Source of the DNA: JBPBQZ01 sp050955105
GTDB taxonomy: Bacteria; Pseudomonadota; Gammaproteobacteria; Burkholderiales; Burkholderiaceae
Length of the DNA: 50,956 bases
Reading direction: 5' to 3'
Assembly (NCBI GenBank): GCA_050955105.1
Contig: JBPBQZ010000005.1
Coordinates: forward strand, 1-50,956
The notes beneath the pieces were generated by a model. It was not told where the DNA came from. It made no database searches and worked only from the letters and a program-made list of their open reading frames with translations. Shown here piece by piece: positions 25,078 to 33,485 of the stretch (its first letter is position 1; the number at the start of each line of letters is the position of its first letter). The translations under genes and the position numbers were made by a program.

Positions 25078-26247
25078 ATGTTAGATCCGGTCAATATCCT
25101 TATCGTCATCATGATCTCCAGCATGATGAGCATGGCTATTCTTGGTTCCTTGCGATCGGCCGCTATTCCTGGAGTGGGACGCTGGATAACTGCTAATGCA
25201 TTGTCTGTCGTTGCACTGATTTTTTTCACGCTTCAACGTGTGGTACCGCTCGCTATTTCGGTAGTCGCGGCGAATGAGCTGCTCGCTATCGCCGTGGTAT
25301 TGATGCTGCAGGGATGCCGGCAGTTTTTCGGATGCGCTCCATCGAACATGGCTGAGTATGTGGGGTGTATGTTAGTGCTCCTGAGCATCATATATTGGAC
25401 TTACGTATCACCCGATATCCATGCCCGAATCGTCATTGTCTCGGAGTTCCACGCCTATATTTACGCAAGCGTCGGCTGGATCACGTGGCGCCAGCATACG
25501 CCGGGCCGGCCAACGTATAGTTATCGCTTCATGTGTGTCGCCGCGTGGCTGGGCGCTTTCGGCCATGCGTCACGGGGGTTCGCCTACGCGGTTGGCTGGG
25601 CGCAGCAGACTGCCTTATTACAGTCGGCGCCACTAAATGTTGCATTTCTCGCGCTTGCTATTCTCGCACTGCCTTCGTTGTCTATCGGCATGGTAATGCT
25701 TTCGCATGATCGCATGGCTGAACGGCTTGAGCGTTGGGCAAATTTCGATGAACTCACCGGCGCATTAACACGCCGCGCGTTCCTCGCCAAGGCCGCCACC
25801 ATGCTGGAAGAAGTGACGGGACCCTATATGAAGTCGTCGATTGCTATCGTCGATATCGACCATTTCAAGTTCTTTAACGACCACTACGGACACGCCGCCG
25901 GCGACTGGGTGCTTGCGCAATTTGGACGGTTAATGGTGGAGAACACGCGCGCGATGGACATCGTTGGCCGGCTTGGCGGAGAGGAGTTCGCTATTTTGTT
26001 TCCAGCGACTAGCCGGGACAATGCGTTTGCTTGGGTTGATAGGCTGCGCACGAAGACGCCGGATGCGCGTCAGCAGATCGGTGCTGATGGCTCTGAAAAT
26101 GGCGGTCAAGGAAACCTTAGATTCACGTTCAGTGCTGGCGTTGCCGAACACCACGATGGCGAGTCGCTGGTGAGTTTAATGGCGCGTGCGGATTCGGCGC
26201 TGTATTCTGCAAAGGCTCTCGGAAGGAATCGAGTAGTCTCGGCGTGA
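25078..26247 (+). CDS. Membrane-bound diguanylate cyclase (GGDEF)
   Basis: Makes cyclic di-GMP from two GTP, favouring attached or biofilm growth. 389 residues: six or seven membrane segments in about 1-210 form a sensor of unknown ligand, followed by a GGDEF domain (about 222-385) starting NFDELTGALTRRAF. The active-site motif is GGEEF at residues 300-304. An RxxD inhibitory I-site (Arg291-Ala-Met-Asp294) sits exactly five residues before it, so product inhibition is expected. IVDIDHFKFFNDHYGHAAGD supplies the metal-binding Asp. It appears monocistronic. Confidence 0.93.
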   Translation: MLDPVNILIVIMISSMMSMAILGSLRSAAIPGVGRWITANALSVVALIFFTLQRVVPLAISVVAANELLAIAVVLMLQGCRQFFGCAPSNMAEYVGCMLVLLSIIYWTYVSPDIHARIVIVSEFHAYIYASVGWITWRQHTPGRPTYSYRFMCVAAWLGAFGHASRGFAYAVGWAQQTALLQSAPLNVAFLALAILALPSLSIGMVMLSHDRMAERLERWANFDELTGALTRRAFLAKAATMLEEVTGPYMKSSIAIVDIDHFKFFNDHYGHAAGDWVLAQFGRLMVENTRAMDIVGRLGGEEFAILFPATSRDNAFAWVDRLRTKTPDARQQIGADGSENGGQGNLRFTFSAGVAEHHDGESLVSLMARADSALYSAKALGRNRVVSA

Positions 26248-26399
26248 TGTAGCGCGGTGCGAATTGTATTTGTTTCGCCCATTGTGACGGCAAAGTGCGA
26301 AACTTCGGAGAGCTTGCCTGAGTCGGTGCAAAATGAGCAGTTCTCCGCCATATTGTGAGTCATTGATCAGCCACTGAGCGTTCGCCGCACGGTGGGACC

Positions 26400-26835
26400 G
26401 GTTAGCTCTTCTGAGGCAGCCATACACTGAAAACGGTGCGATTAGAGCCAGACCTTGCCACAATGCTGCCGCCGTGCGCAAGGCTGATTTGCTTTGCAAT
26501 ATATAGCCCAAGACCCATGCCCGCGCCAAATTTCGCATCAGCAATTCAGCTGACATGTTGATGGCGCCCAAGGGCGTTCGGAGATCACGAGCGCGGATCC
26601 CAACAAAACATCTCGGGTTCGAGCAAGGCCCGCGAGTATTTGGCGATGGACTCTGTTAACGCTTGGTCGACCGCTTCGTCGAAGCGGACCAGCTCGTCCA
26701 ACGCTTCGCGGTCTGAAGGCCGAATCGCGTTCGCCAGTGCCGCACAACGCTGGTGCGCAGCGCCCGATACTCAGAAACCATCTCCGTCAGCGTGTATCCG
26801 AGTGCCAAGCGTTGGGCGGCGTGATCACGCGCCTA
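26400..26835 (-). pseudogene. Destroyed sensor histidine kinase (internal deletion and frameshifts)
   Basis: Read on the minus strand, three kinase pieces lie in different frames. (a) AAQRLALGYTLTEMVSEYRALRTSVVRHW, an N-terminal helical region (about 26830-26745). (b) PSDREALDELVRFDEAVDQALTESIAKYSRALLE (about 26735-26615). (c) RDLRTPLGAINMSAELLMRN, the phosphoacceptor region with its His codon altered (about 26595-26535). This last runs straight into GAGMGLGLYIAKQISLAHGGSIVA, the G2 box of the ATPase domain (about 26530-26400). The region between the dimerisation domain and the G2 box is missing. Clearly a relic. Confidence 0.75.
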
Positions 26836-27176
26836 TTCGACCCTCAAGAAATCATACATTGGTCGGATCGAAGTTGCTTGCAAGCAACTTCGTTGACGCA
26901 GTAATGCTGTCTGATTGGCTCAATGGAGACATGGCAGGCAGCGCATTGCTCTCCCGCGCTAGCACGCGTTTTCGGCCGGTAATGCCTTTCGGCAATGTTG
27001 GCGCACTAATAATATGCTTGGTACACGCGTAAATTCAGCCGTAAATTCAGCCGCCGTGGTTTTTTTGAACTGCTGCGCAGACCCTTGCCAAACACGCGCC
27101 CTTCAATTTGTGGCTTAATTGATTCGCCATTGTTGCAACGCTGGCGGCCGATCGTAACCTGCACTTTTTCGAGACG
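26836..27176. other. Intergenic region upstream of the caa3 oxidase operon
   Basis: No gene seen. It contains a 24-bp perfect palindrome (26869-26892) and a short direct repeat of AAATTCAGCCG near 27030-27052. Promoter and regulation of the oxidase operon probably lie here. Confidence 0.4.
26869..26892. repeat. 24-bp perfect palindrome
   Basis: CGAAGTTGCTTG followed directly by CAAGCAACTTCG is a perfect inverted repeat without spacer. It lies 285 bases before the oxidase operon. It could be a regulator site or a relic end of a mobile element. Confidence 0.7.
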
Positions 27177-28301
27177 ATGAGCCTTTCCTATACCGCTGAC
27201 GGCCGAGCGCATGCGCGTCGACGCAACGCAGCGCAAGATGTGCGACGGCATCGAGTTCTTTCGATCATTGCCAGCGCACGGCGCCGCGCCGCGCTTGGGC
27301 CAGCGGCCGCGCTCTTGGCGCTAAGTTCGGCGGCACGCGCGGCGCCAGGGCAAGATGCACTGCGACCCGCGGGTATCCAGGCGGCTCATATCCTCGATCT
27401 GTGGCGTCTCACGCTTGTGGTGTGCGCGGCGGTGTTCGCGGCGGTGTTGGGCGCCTTGCTGATCGGCATGATGCGCGCCGCGCAACGCGACAAGAGAAGC
27501 GCACCCAGCCAACCGTCAGCCGGACAGGAGGCCGGTCCGCGCCGAGCAGTGACCGTCGCCACCGCGGTATCGATTGTCTTGTTGATAGGGCTGGTACTAG
27601 CCGACGTCATGACAGACCGGGCGCTTTCCAGCTTGCCGGTGGCGCACGCCCTGCATATTGAGATGATTGGCCATCAATGGTGGTGGGAAACGCGCTATGC
27701 GGATGACGACGGCCAGCCGGGCTTCGTGGTGGCGAACGAACTGCATGTGCCGGTCGGCAGACCTGTCATCGTCTCGCTCAGGTCCGCCGACGTCATCCAT
27801 ACCTTCTGGGTACCGAACCTGCACGGCAAGAAGGACATGATTCCAGGCCGCGACGCGACCATCGAATTCCGCGCGGACAAAGCGGGTGACTACCGGGGCC
27901 AATGCGCGGAGTTTTGCGGTGCCGAACATGCGTTGATGGCGTTTTCAGTGGTCGCCGAGAGCCCGCAGCAGTACAGGGCATGGAGCCGCCAGCAGCGCCA
28001 GCTCGCCGCGACGCCGACGGACGGGGCGGCCGTCCGCGGTCAGCAATTATTTCTGTCGAATGCCTGCGCTCAATGCCATACCGTGCGTGGCACTCCCGGC
28101 CGGGGTGCGGTCGGCCCGGACCTCACCCATGTCGCCAGCCGGCCGACACTCGCGGCGGGAACTCTGGCGAATACGCAAGCCAATCTGTTCGCCTGGATCA
28201 ATGATCCGCAGAGGATGAAACCCGCCACCACGATGCCGGCCAGCAAGCTCGCGCCAGCAGATCTTCAATTGTTGGTTGCCTATCTCGAAACGCTCAAATG
28301 A
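27177..28301 (+). CDS. ctaC: Cytochrome c oxidase subunit II with fused cytochrome c domain (caa3 type)
   Basis: Electron-entry subunit of an aa3/caa3 terminal oxidase in the inner membrane. A basic N-terminus and signal region (to about residue 57) precede two membrane segments (about 75-98 and 122-145). A CuA cupredoxin domain follows, with HQWWWE and the copper loop CAEFCGAEHALM near residues 243-254. The C-terminal fused cytochrome c has CAQCH near residue 297 and a distal Met in TTMPASKL. ATG 27177 gives 374 residues; an internal start is possible because the first 35 residues are very Arg-rich. Its stop overlaps the subunit I start by 4 bases (ATGA). Confidence 0.93.
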   Translation: MSLSYTADGRAHARRRNAAQDVRRHRVLSIIASARRRAALGPAAALLALSSAARAAPGQDALRPAGIQAAHILDLWRLTLVVCAAVFAAVLGALLIGMMRAAQRDKRSAPSQPSAGQEAGPRRAVTVATAVSIVLLIGLVLADVMTDRALSSLPVAHALHIEMIGHQWWWETRYADDDGQPGFVVANELHVPVGRPVIVSLRSADVIHTFWVPNLHGKKDMIPGRDATIEFRADKAGDYRGQCAEFCGAEHALMAFSVVAESPQQYRAWSRQQRQLAATPTDGAAVRGQQLFLSNACAQCHTVRGTPGRGAVGPDLTHVASRPTLAAGTLANTQANLFAWINDPQRMKPATTMPASKLAPADLQLLVAYLETLK

Positions 28302-30250
28302 ACCGCGCTCGCGACAACGCACCCGAATCAGAGGCAGCCCGCTTGTTCGACGGACCGTCGCCGTCGCCCCGGATAAGGCAGGCACTGGAGAATACTTGGC
28401 GCGACCCGTCCGGTTTGATCGGCCGCTTGTCGGCAATCAATCACAAAACCATCAGCCTGCGCTTTATAACGACGTGTTTTGTTTTCTTCCTGCTGGGAGG
28501 TCTGCTCGCGCTCGCCATGCGCACGCAACTGGCGCGCTCCGAAAACCGGCTATTTACCCCCGACTTCTACAACCAGTTGTTCACGATGCATGGCACCACG
28601 ATGATGTTTCTGTTCGCTGTGCCGGTGATGCAAGCGGTGGCCACTTACTTGGTGCCACTGATGATCGGCGCGCGCAGCGTGGCATTTCCGCGCATGAATG
28701 CTTACGCGTATTGGGTGTTCCTGTTTGGCGGCTTGCTGCTGTACGTAGCGTTCGCGGTTGGCTCGGGACCCAATGCCGGCTGGTTCAGTTACGTGCCACT
28801 CGCAGGTCCGGATTTCTCGCCCGGTAAAGGCGTGGATATCTGGGCGCAGATGATCACCTTCACGGAGTTGTCGGGGCTGCTGGAAGCGGTCGTGCTGATT
28901 ACGACGATTTTCAAGATGCGCACACCGGGCATGTCGCTGAACCGCATGCCCCTGTTCGTCTGGGCCACGCTGGTAACGCAGTTCATGGTGCTGTTCGCCA
29001 TGCCTTCAGTGATGTTCGGCAGTACCGCATTGATTCTCGATCGACTGGTCGGCACGCATTTCTACAATCCGGTGCGCGGTGGTGACGTGTTGCTCTGGCA
29101 GCATCTGTTCTGGTTCTTCGGTCACCCGGAGGTCTATCTCATTTTTATTCCGCCGCTTGGCTTCATTTCGTCGATCATCCCGACCTTCGCGCGCCGTCCC
29201 GTATTCGGTTATCCAGCCATGGTGCTGGCCTTGTTCGCCACCGCGTTTCTGGCATTCGGACTGTGGGTGCATCATATGTACGCCACCAGTATTCCGCAGA
29301 TGGGCAAGAGCTTTTTCACCGCCGCGAGCCTGATGATCGCGGTGCCTTCGGCGATTCAGATCTTCTGCTGGATCGCCACCTTATGGACCGGACGGCTGAA
29401 TCTCAAAACGCCGCTGTATTTCGTGCTGGCGTTCTTCGTCATTCTGGTGCTGGGCGGCCTGACGGGTGTGATGTTGGGCTCGGTGTCGCTCGACTTGCAG
29501 GTGCATGACACGTATTTCGTGGTGGCGCACCTGCACTACGTGCTGCTTGGCGGCGCCGTCTTTCCGCTATTTGGCGCCTTCTATTATTGGTTTCCAAAAT
29601 TCACCGGGCGCATGCTCGACGAGACCATCGGGCGCTGGAATTTCTGGTTGTTTTTCATCGGCTTCAATGTCACCTTCTTCCCGATGCATCTGCTGGGCCT
29701 TGAAGGCATGCCGCGACGTGTCTGGACTTATCCGCACGGCATGGGCTGGGACGGCATGAATCTGACGGCCACGATCGGCGCATGGACCATTGCCGTGAGC
29801 GTGCTCGTGTTCATCTTCAACGTGGTAAAGAGCTACTACCGTGGCGCAGCGGCAGGCGCCGATCCGTGGGGCGCCGGCACGCTGGAGTGGAGCGTGTCGA
29901 GTCCGCCGCCGCCCCACAACTTCGATGCGATGCCGATCGTCTATGGACGGGATCCGCTGTGGGAGCCGCCCGGTCAGCCGGCCTGGGTAAGCGGTTTGGC
30001 GGCCGACGCCCGTGAAGTGCTGGTTACCACTGTGCTCGACGCCCAACCGGATTTGCGTTCGTTGTTTCCCACCCCATCAATCTGGCCATTTATCAGCGCG
30101 CTGGCGACCACCTTGCTCTTCATCGCTTCGGTATTTACGCCGTGGGCGGTCACTTGGGGCTCGATACCCGTCGCCGTGGCAATGATCGCCTGGTTCTGGC
30201 CACGCCGACGGCAAACTGCGCGCGCTGTTGCATTGGAGCGCAAACCATGA
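28298..30250 (+). CDS. ctaD: Cytochrome c oxidase subunit I (caa3 type)
   Basis: Catalytic subunit with heme a and the heme a3-CuB oxygen-reduction centre. About 12 to 14 hydrophobic segments over 650 residues. Visible ligands: MHGTTMMFLF (low-spin heme His), WFFGHPEVYLIF (CuB His and cross-linked Tyr), LWVHHMYAT (two CuB His) and HDTYFVVAHLHYVLLGG (heme a3 and heme a His). A C-terminal extension (about 520-650) with two extra segments is typical of caa3 enzymes. ATG overlaps the subunit II stop, and the stop overlaps the next start by 4 bases. Confidence 0.96.
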   Translation: MNRARDNAPESEAARLFDGPSPSPRIRQALENTWRDPSGLIGRLSAINHKTISLRFITTCFVFFLLGGLLALAMRTQLARSENRLFTPDFYNQLFTMHGTTMMFLFAVPVMQAVATYLVPLMIGARSVAFPRMNAYAYWVFLFGGLLLYVAFAVGSGPNAGWFSYVPLAGPDFSPGKGVDIWAQMITFTELSGLLEAVVLITTIFKMRTPGMSLNRMPLFVWATLVTQFMVLFAMPSVMFGSTALILDRLVGTHFYNPVRGGDVLLWQHLFWFFGHPEVYLIFIPPLGFISSIIPTFARRPVFGYPAMVLALFATAFLAFGLWVHHMYATSIPQMGKSFFTAASLMIAVPSAIQIFCWIATLWTGRLNLKTPLYFVLAFFVILVLGGLTGVMLGSVSLDLQVHDTYFVVAHLHYVLLGGAVFPLFGAFYYWFPKFTGRMLDETIGRWNFWLFFIGFNVTFFPMHLLGLEGMPRRVWTYPHGMGWDGMNLTATIGAWTIAVSVLVFIFNVVKSYYRGAAAGADPWGAGTLEWSVSSPPPPHNFDAMPIVYGRDPLWEPPGQPAWVSGLAADAREVLVTTVLDAQPDLRSLFPTPSIWPFISALATTLLFIASVFTPWAVTWGSIPVAVAMIAWFWPRRRQTARAVALERKP

Positions 30251-30915
30251 CGCCGACGAGCCGCACGCCCATGGACGCCAAGATGGATGCCGAGATACCG
30301 CGCAGCGGCCATGGCGACTCGTCCGAGCTAGTGCTCGACGTGCGCGAGCTGCCCAGCTTCGGCTTCGGCCATCGTAGCCTGATGTGGTGGAGCACGATGG
30401 GACTGATGCTGGTGGAAGGCACGGTGTTCGCGATAGCGGTGATGACTTACTTCTATCTGCGCAGCCTGGCGGTGAACTGGCCGATCGGCGCACCGCCTCC
30501 CGCGCTGCGTTGGGGCACCATCAACACGCTGGTGCTGCTTGTGAGCCTCTGGCCGAACCAGTTGGCCAAGCGTGCGGCAGAGCGCGGCGACCGCCGTATT
30601 GCACGCCGATACCTGACGCTATGCCTGCTGTTCTCGATAGTTTTTCTGGTGTTCCGCGCGTTCGAGTTCGCCACGCTCAACATTAGCTGGTATGCCAACG
30701 CCTACGGCTCGAGCGTCTGGATGCTGCTGGGGCTCCACACCACGCATCTAATCACCGACACCGTCGACACGGCGGTGTTGGCCGTGCTGTTGTTCACCGG
30801 GCCGTTCGATTCACGACGGCTGGTAGACGTTAGCGAGAATGCACTTTACTGGTATTTTGTGGTGCTGAGCTGGTTGCCGATCTACGCGGTCATTTACTTG
30901 GCGCCGCGCTTCTGA
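30247..30915 (+). CDS. ctaE: Cytochrome c oxidase subunit III (caa3 type)
   Basis: Accessory membrane subunit of the oxidase, 222 residues with about five hydrophobic segments. Features are FGHRSLMWWSTMGLMLVEGTVFA, FEFATLNISWYANAYGSSVWMLLGLHTTHLI with the conserved Glu and His, and YWYFVVLSWLPIYAVIYL at the C-terminus. ATG 30247 overlaps the subunit I stop (ATGA); the longer frame from 30142 overlaps subunit I coding sequence and is rejected. The 222-residue form with fewer helices is usual in caa3 operons. Confidence 0.93.
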   Translation: MTPTSRTPMDAKMDAEIPRSGHGDSSELVLDVRELPSFGFGHRSLMWWSTMGLMLVEGTVFAIAVMTYFYLRSLAVNWPIGAPPPALRWGTINTLVLLVSLWPNQLAKRAAERGDRRIARRYLTLCLLFSIVFLVFRAFEFATLNISWYANAYGSSVWMLLGLHTTHLITDTVDTAVLAVLLFTGPFDSRRLVDVSENALYWYFVVLSWLPIYAVIYLAPRF

Positions 30916-30932
30916 CGGGGAGCGACTCTCTG

Positions 30933-31058
30933 ATGCGAACCTGGCTTGCGCTATTGGGCGCGCCCTCATTGGTGCTCGCCGCCTGCATGGGAGCGCTCTC
31001 GGTGCTGTCGCTGCTTGCAATGTGGATTCCGCAATGGCTGCTTTCGCCTTGCCGTTGA
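30933..31058 (+). CDS. 41-residue membrane peptide in the caa3 operon
   Basis: ATG 30933 opens a short frame, MRTWLALLGAPSLVLAACMG then ALSVLSLLAMWIPQW, ending at 31058. It starts 17 bases after ctaE with GGGGAG upstream, and its end overlaps the ctaG start. One or two short hydrophobic helices are predicted. It may be a small oxidase subunit (subunit IV-like) or assembly peptide. It was found by reading the gap between ctaE and ctaG. Confidence 0.5.
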   Translation: MRTWLALLGAPSLVLAACMGALSVLSLLAMWIPQWLLSPCR

Positions 31059-31999
31059 TCAGGCGCGTGCCGATCACGCGGGTGCTGACCGGAGCAGCAT
31101 GCCTGTCGGTGCCAGCGGCGGCCTCGTCACACGTTCTGTCAGCCAGTGAGCGCAGTGCGCCGCCGCTCGGATGGACGTTTGAGCCATGGGTGGTCGCGCT
31201 GTTGTCGATCAGCCTTTTGCTTTACCTGGTCGGTTACCTGCGACTGCGTCAACGCAGCCACGTGGCGCGGCGCCTACGCAGCTGGCAGTTGGTCGCGTTC
31301 CTCGGCGGCTGGACTGCGCTCCTCATTGCATTGGACTCGCCCTTGGACGCGCTCGGCGCCGCGCTTTTTTCGGCACATATGGTGCAGCACGAAGTGATGA
31401 TGCTGATCGCCGCACCGCTGCTGGTGGTGGGTCGGCCGCTTGCGGTCTGGCTGTGGGCGCTACCGCAATCGATGCGCCACGCTGCGGGGCAGGCGACGCG
31501 TACTCGGCCGGTGCGAATGATCTGGCGAACGCTCACGCAGCCGCTGGTCGCCTGGTGGCTGCATGCCGCCGCGTTGTGGGGCTGGCATACGCCTATGTTG
31601 TTCGAGGCGGCACTGGCTCACTCCGCCATTCACACATTGCAGCACGCCAGTTTCATGCTCAGTGCATTGCTTTTCTGGTGGACCATCTTCGGCCAGCCAG
31701 CGCGAGACGACAGAAACGGCCATGCGATGCTGTCGTTGTTTACCACCATGGCGCATACCGGTGCGCTCGGCGCATTGCTGACGCTGGCGCCCGGGCTTTG
31801 GTATCCGTCTTACGTGGAACCCACCAGCGCCCTTGGCTTCGATCCGCTGCAAGACCAGCAGCTCGGCGGCCTGGTGATGTGGGTGCCGGGCGGCCTGGCT
31901 TACCTGGTGGGCGGCTTGATCGTCGGCGCTCGATGGCTGATGCGGCGCCGTGCACCAAGCTTCGGCGACCGCGCCAGCATCATGCGGAGGGACCATTGA
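31022..31999 (+). CDS. ctaG: Cytochrome c oxidase assembly protein, CtaG family (caa3_CtaG)
   Basis: Polytopic membrane protein of the caa3_CtaG family, implicated in copper delivery/CuB assembly of caa3 oxidases. About seven hydrophobic segments. Conserved His-rich segments are FSAHMVQHEVMMLIAAPLLVVG, WWLHAAALWGWHTP and HTLQHASFMLSALLFWW. GTG 31022 gives 325 residues and overlaps the 41-residue peptide gene by 37 bases; ATG 31034 is an alternative that begins closer to a signal-like stretch. Function inferred from family and operon. Confidence 0.88.
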   Translation: MDSAMAAFALPLIRRVPITRVLTGAACLSVPAAASSHVLSASERSAPPLGWTFEPWVVALLSISLLLYLVGYLRLRQRSHVARRLRSWQLVAFLGGWTALLIALDSPLDALGAALFSAHMVQHEVMMLIAAPLLVVGRPLAVWLWALPQSMRHAAGQATRTRPVRMIWRTLTQPLVAWWLHAAALWGWHTPMLFEAALAHSAIHTLQHASFMLSALLFWWTIFGQPARDDRNGHAMLSLFTTMAHTGALGALLTLAPGLWYPSYVEPTSALGFDPLQDQQLGGLVMWVPGGLAYLVGGLIVGARWLMRRRAPSFGDRASIMRRDH

Positions 32000-32000
32000 G

Positions 32001-33305
32001 ATGAGAATCCGCATCATCGGTGGCATGCTTGCGAGCCTGGCAATCCTCTTGGCTGGCGTCGGGGCTTTACCGATGGCGTCGGCCGAACCTGCTGCAGTCG
32101 ACGCATCGCTGGTAGCGCGCGGCGCCTATCTGGCGAAGGCGGCCGACTGCGCGGGGTGTCACACCGCAACAGGCGGTGGTGCCGCGTATGCCGGTGGTCT
32201 CGGCATGGCATCGCCGTTCGGCACCATTGTCAGCAGCAACATCACGCCCGATCCACGCTTTGGCATCGGCGCCTATCGCTACGAAGACTTCGCGCGAGCA
32301 CTGCGTAACGGCGTGACGCCCGACAACAAGCATCTATATCCGGCCATGCCTTACGCTGCCTTCTCGAAAATCGACGATCAGGACATGCGCGCGCTGTATG
32401 CCTACATGATGCACGGCGTCAAGCCGGTAGCCCGACCCGCGCCGCCTACGCACGTGCCGTTTCCCTTCAACCAGCGTTGGCTGCTTATCTTCTGGAAGAT
32501 GCTGTTCAAGCCGAACGGCGTCTACCAGGCGCGCAATGATCGCGACGCGCAGTGGAACCGCGGCGCTTATTTGGTACAAGGAATGGGCCACTGCGGTGCC
32601 TGTCATACACCGCGCGGCATCGGCTTCCAGGAGCGTGGCAATGACGAGACATCGCTGCAGTTCCTGGCCGGCGCAGTCAATGACCACTGGTTCGCGGCCA
32701 ACCTCACTGGCGATCGAGCCTCCGGCCTGGGGCGTGTCGGTGAGGCTGACTTGGCAGCTTTCCTGAAGACAGGTCATGGCGCCGGCCTGGTCGCCTATGG
32801 CAGCATGGTCGAGGAGATCGAAGACAGTACGCAATACCTGAGCGACGACGATTTGAGCGCGATTGCCCGCTATCTCAAAAGTCTGCCGGCGCAACGCGGC
32901 TCCGGCAACTTCGTGGCAGCAACCAAGGCGGTCGTGCGAACGCCTGCGCAAGGCAACCATCTCGCCGATCAAGCTCCGGCTGGCGCGCCTATCTACCAGT
33001 CCTTCTGTGCGCAATGCCATCAGGCCGATGGCAGCGGCATACCGCAGGCATTTCCCAAGCTGGCGGGCAACCCGACAGTGCTCAACGACGACACGACCTC
33101 GCTGATTCGTCTGCTCGTGGAAGGCGGCAATAGTCCGAACACCCTGCACGGACCGGCGCGCCAGAACATGCCGGCCTTTGCCGGACAGTTGAGCGACCTG
33201 CAGATCGCTCAGGTGCTCACCTTCATCCGCACCGCTTGGGGCAACGATGCCGGGCCGGTGACGACCAACGACGTGCAGACCTTGAGGAGCGAACTGCATA
33301 AGTAA
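32001..33305 (+). CDS. Triheme periplasmic cytochrome c
   Basis: 434 residues from ATG 32001, which follows GGAGGGACC and lies 1 base after the ctaG stop. A signal peptide (about 1-28, ending Ala-Ser-Ala) precedes three CxxCH heme sites: CAGCH near 50, CGACH near 198 and CAQCH near 337, each with nearby Met/Pro distal regions. This layout matches the membrane-associated cytochrome subunit of alcohol, gluconate or aldehyde dehydrogenases. No such dehydrogenase is adjacent, so it is inferred to hand electrons from an unlinked dehydrogenase to the caa3 oxidase encoded with it. Confidence 0.9.
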   Translation: MRIRIIGGMLASLAILLAGVGALPMASAEPAAVDASLVARGAYLAKAADCAGCHTATGGGAAYAGGLGMASPFGTIVSSNITPDPRFGIGAYRYEDFARALRNGVTPDNKHLYPAMPYAAFSKIDDQDMRALYAYMMHGVKPVARPAPPTHVPFPFNQRWLLIFWKMLFKPNGVYQARNDRDAQWNRGAYLVQGMGHCGACHTPRGIGFQERGNDETSLQFLAGAVNDHWFAANLTGDRASGLGRVGEADLAAFLKTGHGAGLVAYGSMVEEIEDSTQYLSDDDLSAIARYLKSLPAQRGSGNFVAATKAVVRTPAQGNHLADQAPAGAPIYQSFCAQCHQADGSGIPQAFPKLAGNPTVLNDDTTSLIRLLVEGGNSPNTLHGPARQNMPAFAGQLSDLQIAQVLTFIRTAWGNDAGPVTTNDVQTLRSELHK

Positions 33306-33485
33306 AGCTGACTACTGGCGTTATCTCGATATTGGCTCCGCCTGCCTCACCCGCAGAGCGCTGTAGAATCGAAATGACCCCACTGCTAATTTTTTTGTGC
33401 CACGCTTTCTCTCCCAACATCGGCCATCATCTCAACCGAGTTGGCACACCGGTCTTGAAGCGCCAGTGGCAATCGAGGCAAGCAT

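Noticed and set aside
32334..33299. 321-codon minus-strand open frame
   Set aside because: Antisense to the triheme cytochrome with its three clear heme motifs.
33306..33485. Possible cobalamin riboswitch before eutB
   Set aside because: The 180-base gap is short and no B12-box-like element or switch fold could be made out.
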